From contig JAEYIG010000236.1 in the NCBI GenBank assembly GCA_023409175.1, positions 1-6,173 on the forward strand: DNA of 6,173 nt, given 5' to 3'. Below, piece by piece: positions 5,435-6,173 of the stretch (position 1 is its first letter; every line of letters begins with the position of its first letter). The DNA is from Pseudomonadota bacterium (lineage in GTDB: Bacteria > Pseudomonadota > Gammaproteobacteria > Burkholderiales > Burkholderiaceae_D). The position numbers and the translations under genes are program-made. A model generated the notes under the pieces. It saw nothing but the letters and a program-made list of their open reading frames with translations. It was not told where the DNA came from and made no database searches.

Positions 5435-6173
5435 GGATTTTCACTGACAACGTCAGAAATGTCCTGCAAAGGTTCTTCCTGCGGCATTTCCTGCTCGGCA
5501 CGTTGCAAGGCAGCGCGTTCTTCCTGCTCCCAAACCGACTTCTGTTTGCGGGCACGATGCATTGCCAGACCGGTACCGGCTGGAATCAGACGTCCGACAA
5601 TGACGTTTTCTTTCAGACCACGCAGACCGTCTTTCTTGCCCATGATAGCCGCTTCGGTCAGAACACGGGTCGTTTCCTGGAAGGAAGCGGCCGAAATGAA
5701 CGAGTCGGTAGACAGGGATGCCTTGGTAATACCCAGCAAAACGTTATCGTAAGTTGCCGGTCTCTTGCCTTCGGCAATCACGCGATCGTTTTCATCCAGC
5801 AGTTCGGAACGTTCAACCTGTTCGCCCGGGATATAGCTGGTATCGCCTGCATCCACGACATTCACGCGCCGCAGCATCTGGCGAACAATGACTTCGATGT
5901 GCTTGTCATTGATCTTCACACCCTGCAGACGGTAAACGTCCTGGACCTCGTCAACGATGTAACGGGCCAGTGCTTCGATACCCAACAGTCTCAGAATATC
6001 CTGGGGATCTGCCGGTCCGTCAACAATCATTTCGCCCTTGTTGACCACCTGACCGTCATGGACCAGCACCTGTTTGTCCTTACCGATCAGGAATTCATGG
6101 CGATTGCCATCCATATCGGTAATTTCAAGACGCTGTTTGCCCTTGGTTTCCTTACCGAAAGCAACGGTACCGG
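5422..6173 (-). CDS. rpoC: RNA polymerase beta' subunit, C-terminal part (runs off the window)
   Basis: About 249 residues of the C-terminus of beta' are visible; the gene enters from the right edge with the frame open ([20 protein letters not shown]...). Beta' forms the clamp and part of the active site of RNA polymerase. Conserved blocks seen in order are [57 protein letters not shown] and [20 protein letters not shown] followed by [17 protein letters not shown], which belong to the C-terminal clamp and switch region. It ends in an acidic tail rich in Glu and Gln (from about EEERAAL-like residues to ENPDHE), as in other proteobacterial RpoC. The active-site Asp triad and zinc-binding parts lie outside. 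No start codon is in view; the ATG at 6114 is internal. Confidence 0.98.
   Translation of the reverse strand, partial: GTVAFGKETKGKQRLEITDMDGNRHEFLIGKDKQVLVHDGQVVNKGEMIVDGPADPQDILRLLGIEALARYIVDEVQDVYRLQGVKINDKHIEVIVRQMLRRVNVVDAGDTSYIPGEQVERSELLDENDRVIAEGKRPATYDNVLLGITKASLSTDSFISAASFQETTRVLTEAAIMGKKDGLRGLKENVIVGRLIPAGTGLAMHRARKQKSVWEQEERAALQRAEQEMPQEEPLQDISDVVSENPDHE

Noticed and set aside
1..6173. Mobile elements, CRISPR arrays, toxin-antitoxin or other accessory systems
   Set aside because: All coding space is taken by core genes. I saw no direct repeat arrays, transposase fragments or insertion-like terminal repeats on either strand.

Overview
The window is a stretch of core translation and transcription genes, all read from the minus strand. 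In transcription order it holds the 3' end of rpoC, then rpsL (S12), rpsG (S7), fusA (EF-G), tuf (EF-Tu), a tRNA-Trp gene, secE, and the 5' end of nusG. The plus strand shows no credible gene. The proteins, above all EF-Tu, the three-helix SecE and the tuf / tRNA-Trp / secE / nusG neighbourhood, point to a betaproteobacterium, most likely Burkholderiales. The moderate G+C content (about half) would fit a lineage such as Oxalobacter, but I hold the genus only weakly.

From the right end: rpoC finishes at 5422. Its stop codon sits in the loop of a perfect 9-bp hairpin, followed at once by a strong 15-bp intrinsic terminator. A 289-base spacer follows. It carries a very good sigma-70 type promoter (TTGACT, 17 bases, TAGAAT), an untranslated leader of roughly 140 bases with three possible hairpins, and several sequences resembling DnaA boxes. 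This promoter should drive the str operon rpsL-rpsG-fusA-tuf. The rpsL-rpsG spacer (86 bases) has two hairpins, where S7 feedback control acts in E. coli. The rpsG-fusA spacer (133 bases) has a 12-bp stem followed by a T-rich run, which looks like an internal attenuator or terminator. fusA and tuf are 58 bases apart.

Downstream of tuf there is only a short hairpin without a T-run, then tRNA-Trp with its CCA encoded, then secE 32 bases later, and nusG overlapping the secE stop by one base. Transcription probably runs from tuf through the tRNA into secE-nusG.

The genes are ordinary; the order is not. In the usual Burkholderiales layout one tuf copy precedes tRNA-Trp-secE-nusG-rplKAJL-rpoBC, and a second copy ends rpsL-rpsG-fusA-tuf before the S10 operon (rpsJ). 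Here the tuf that follows fusA leads straight into tRNA-Trp-secE-nusG. That is the join expected if the two direct tuf copies were merged, by recombination (excised circle or tandem duplication), by assembly collapse of the repeat, or by a real rearrangement or single-tuf genome. The tuf gene also has codon use clearly unlike fusA. No new defence, mobile or biosynthetic system is visible.
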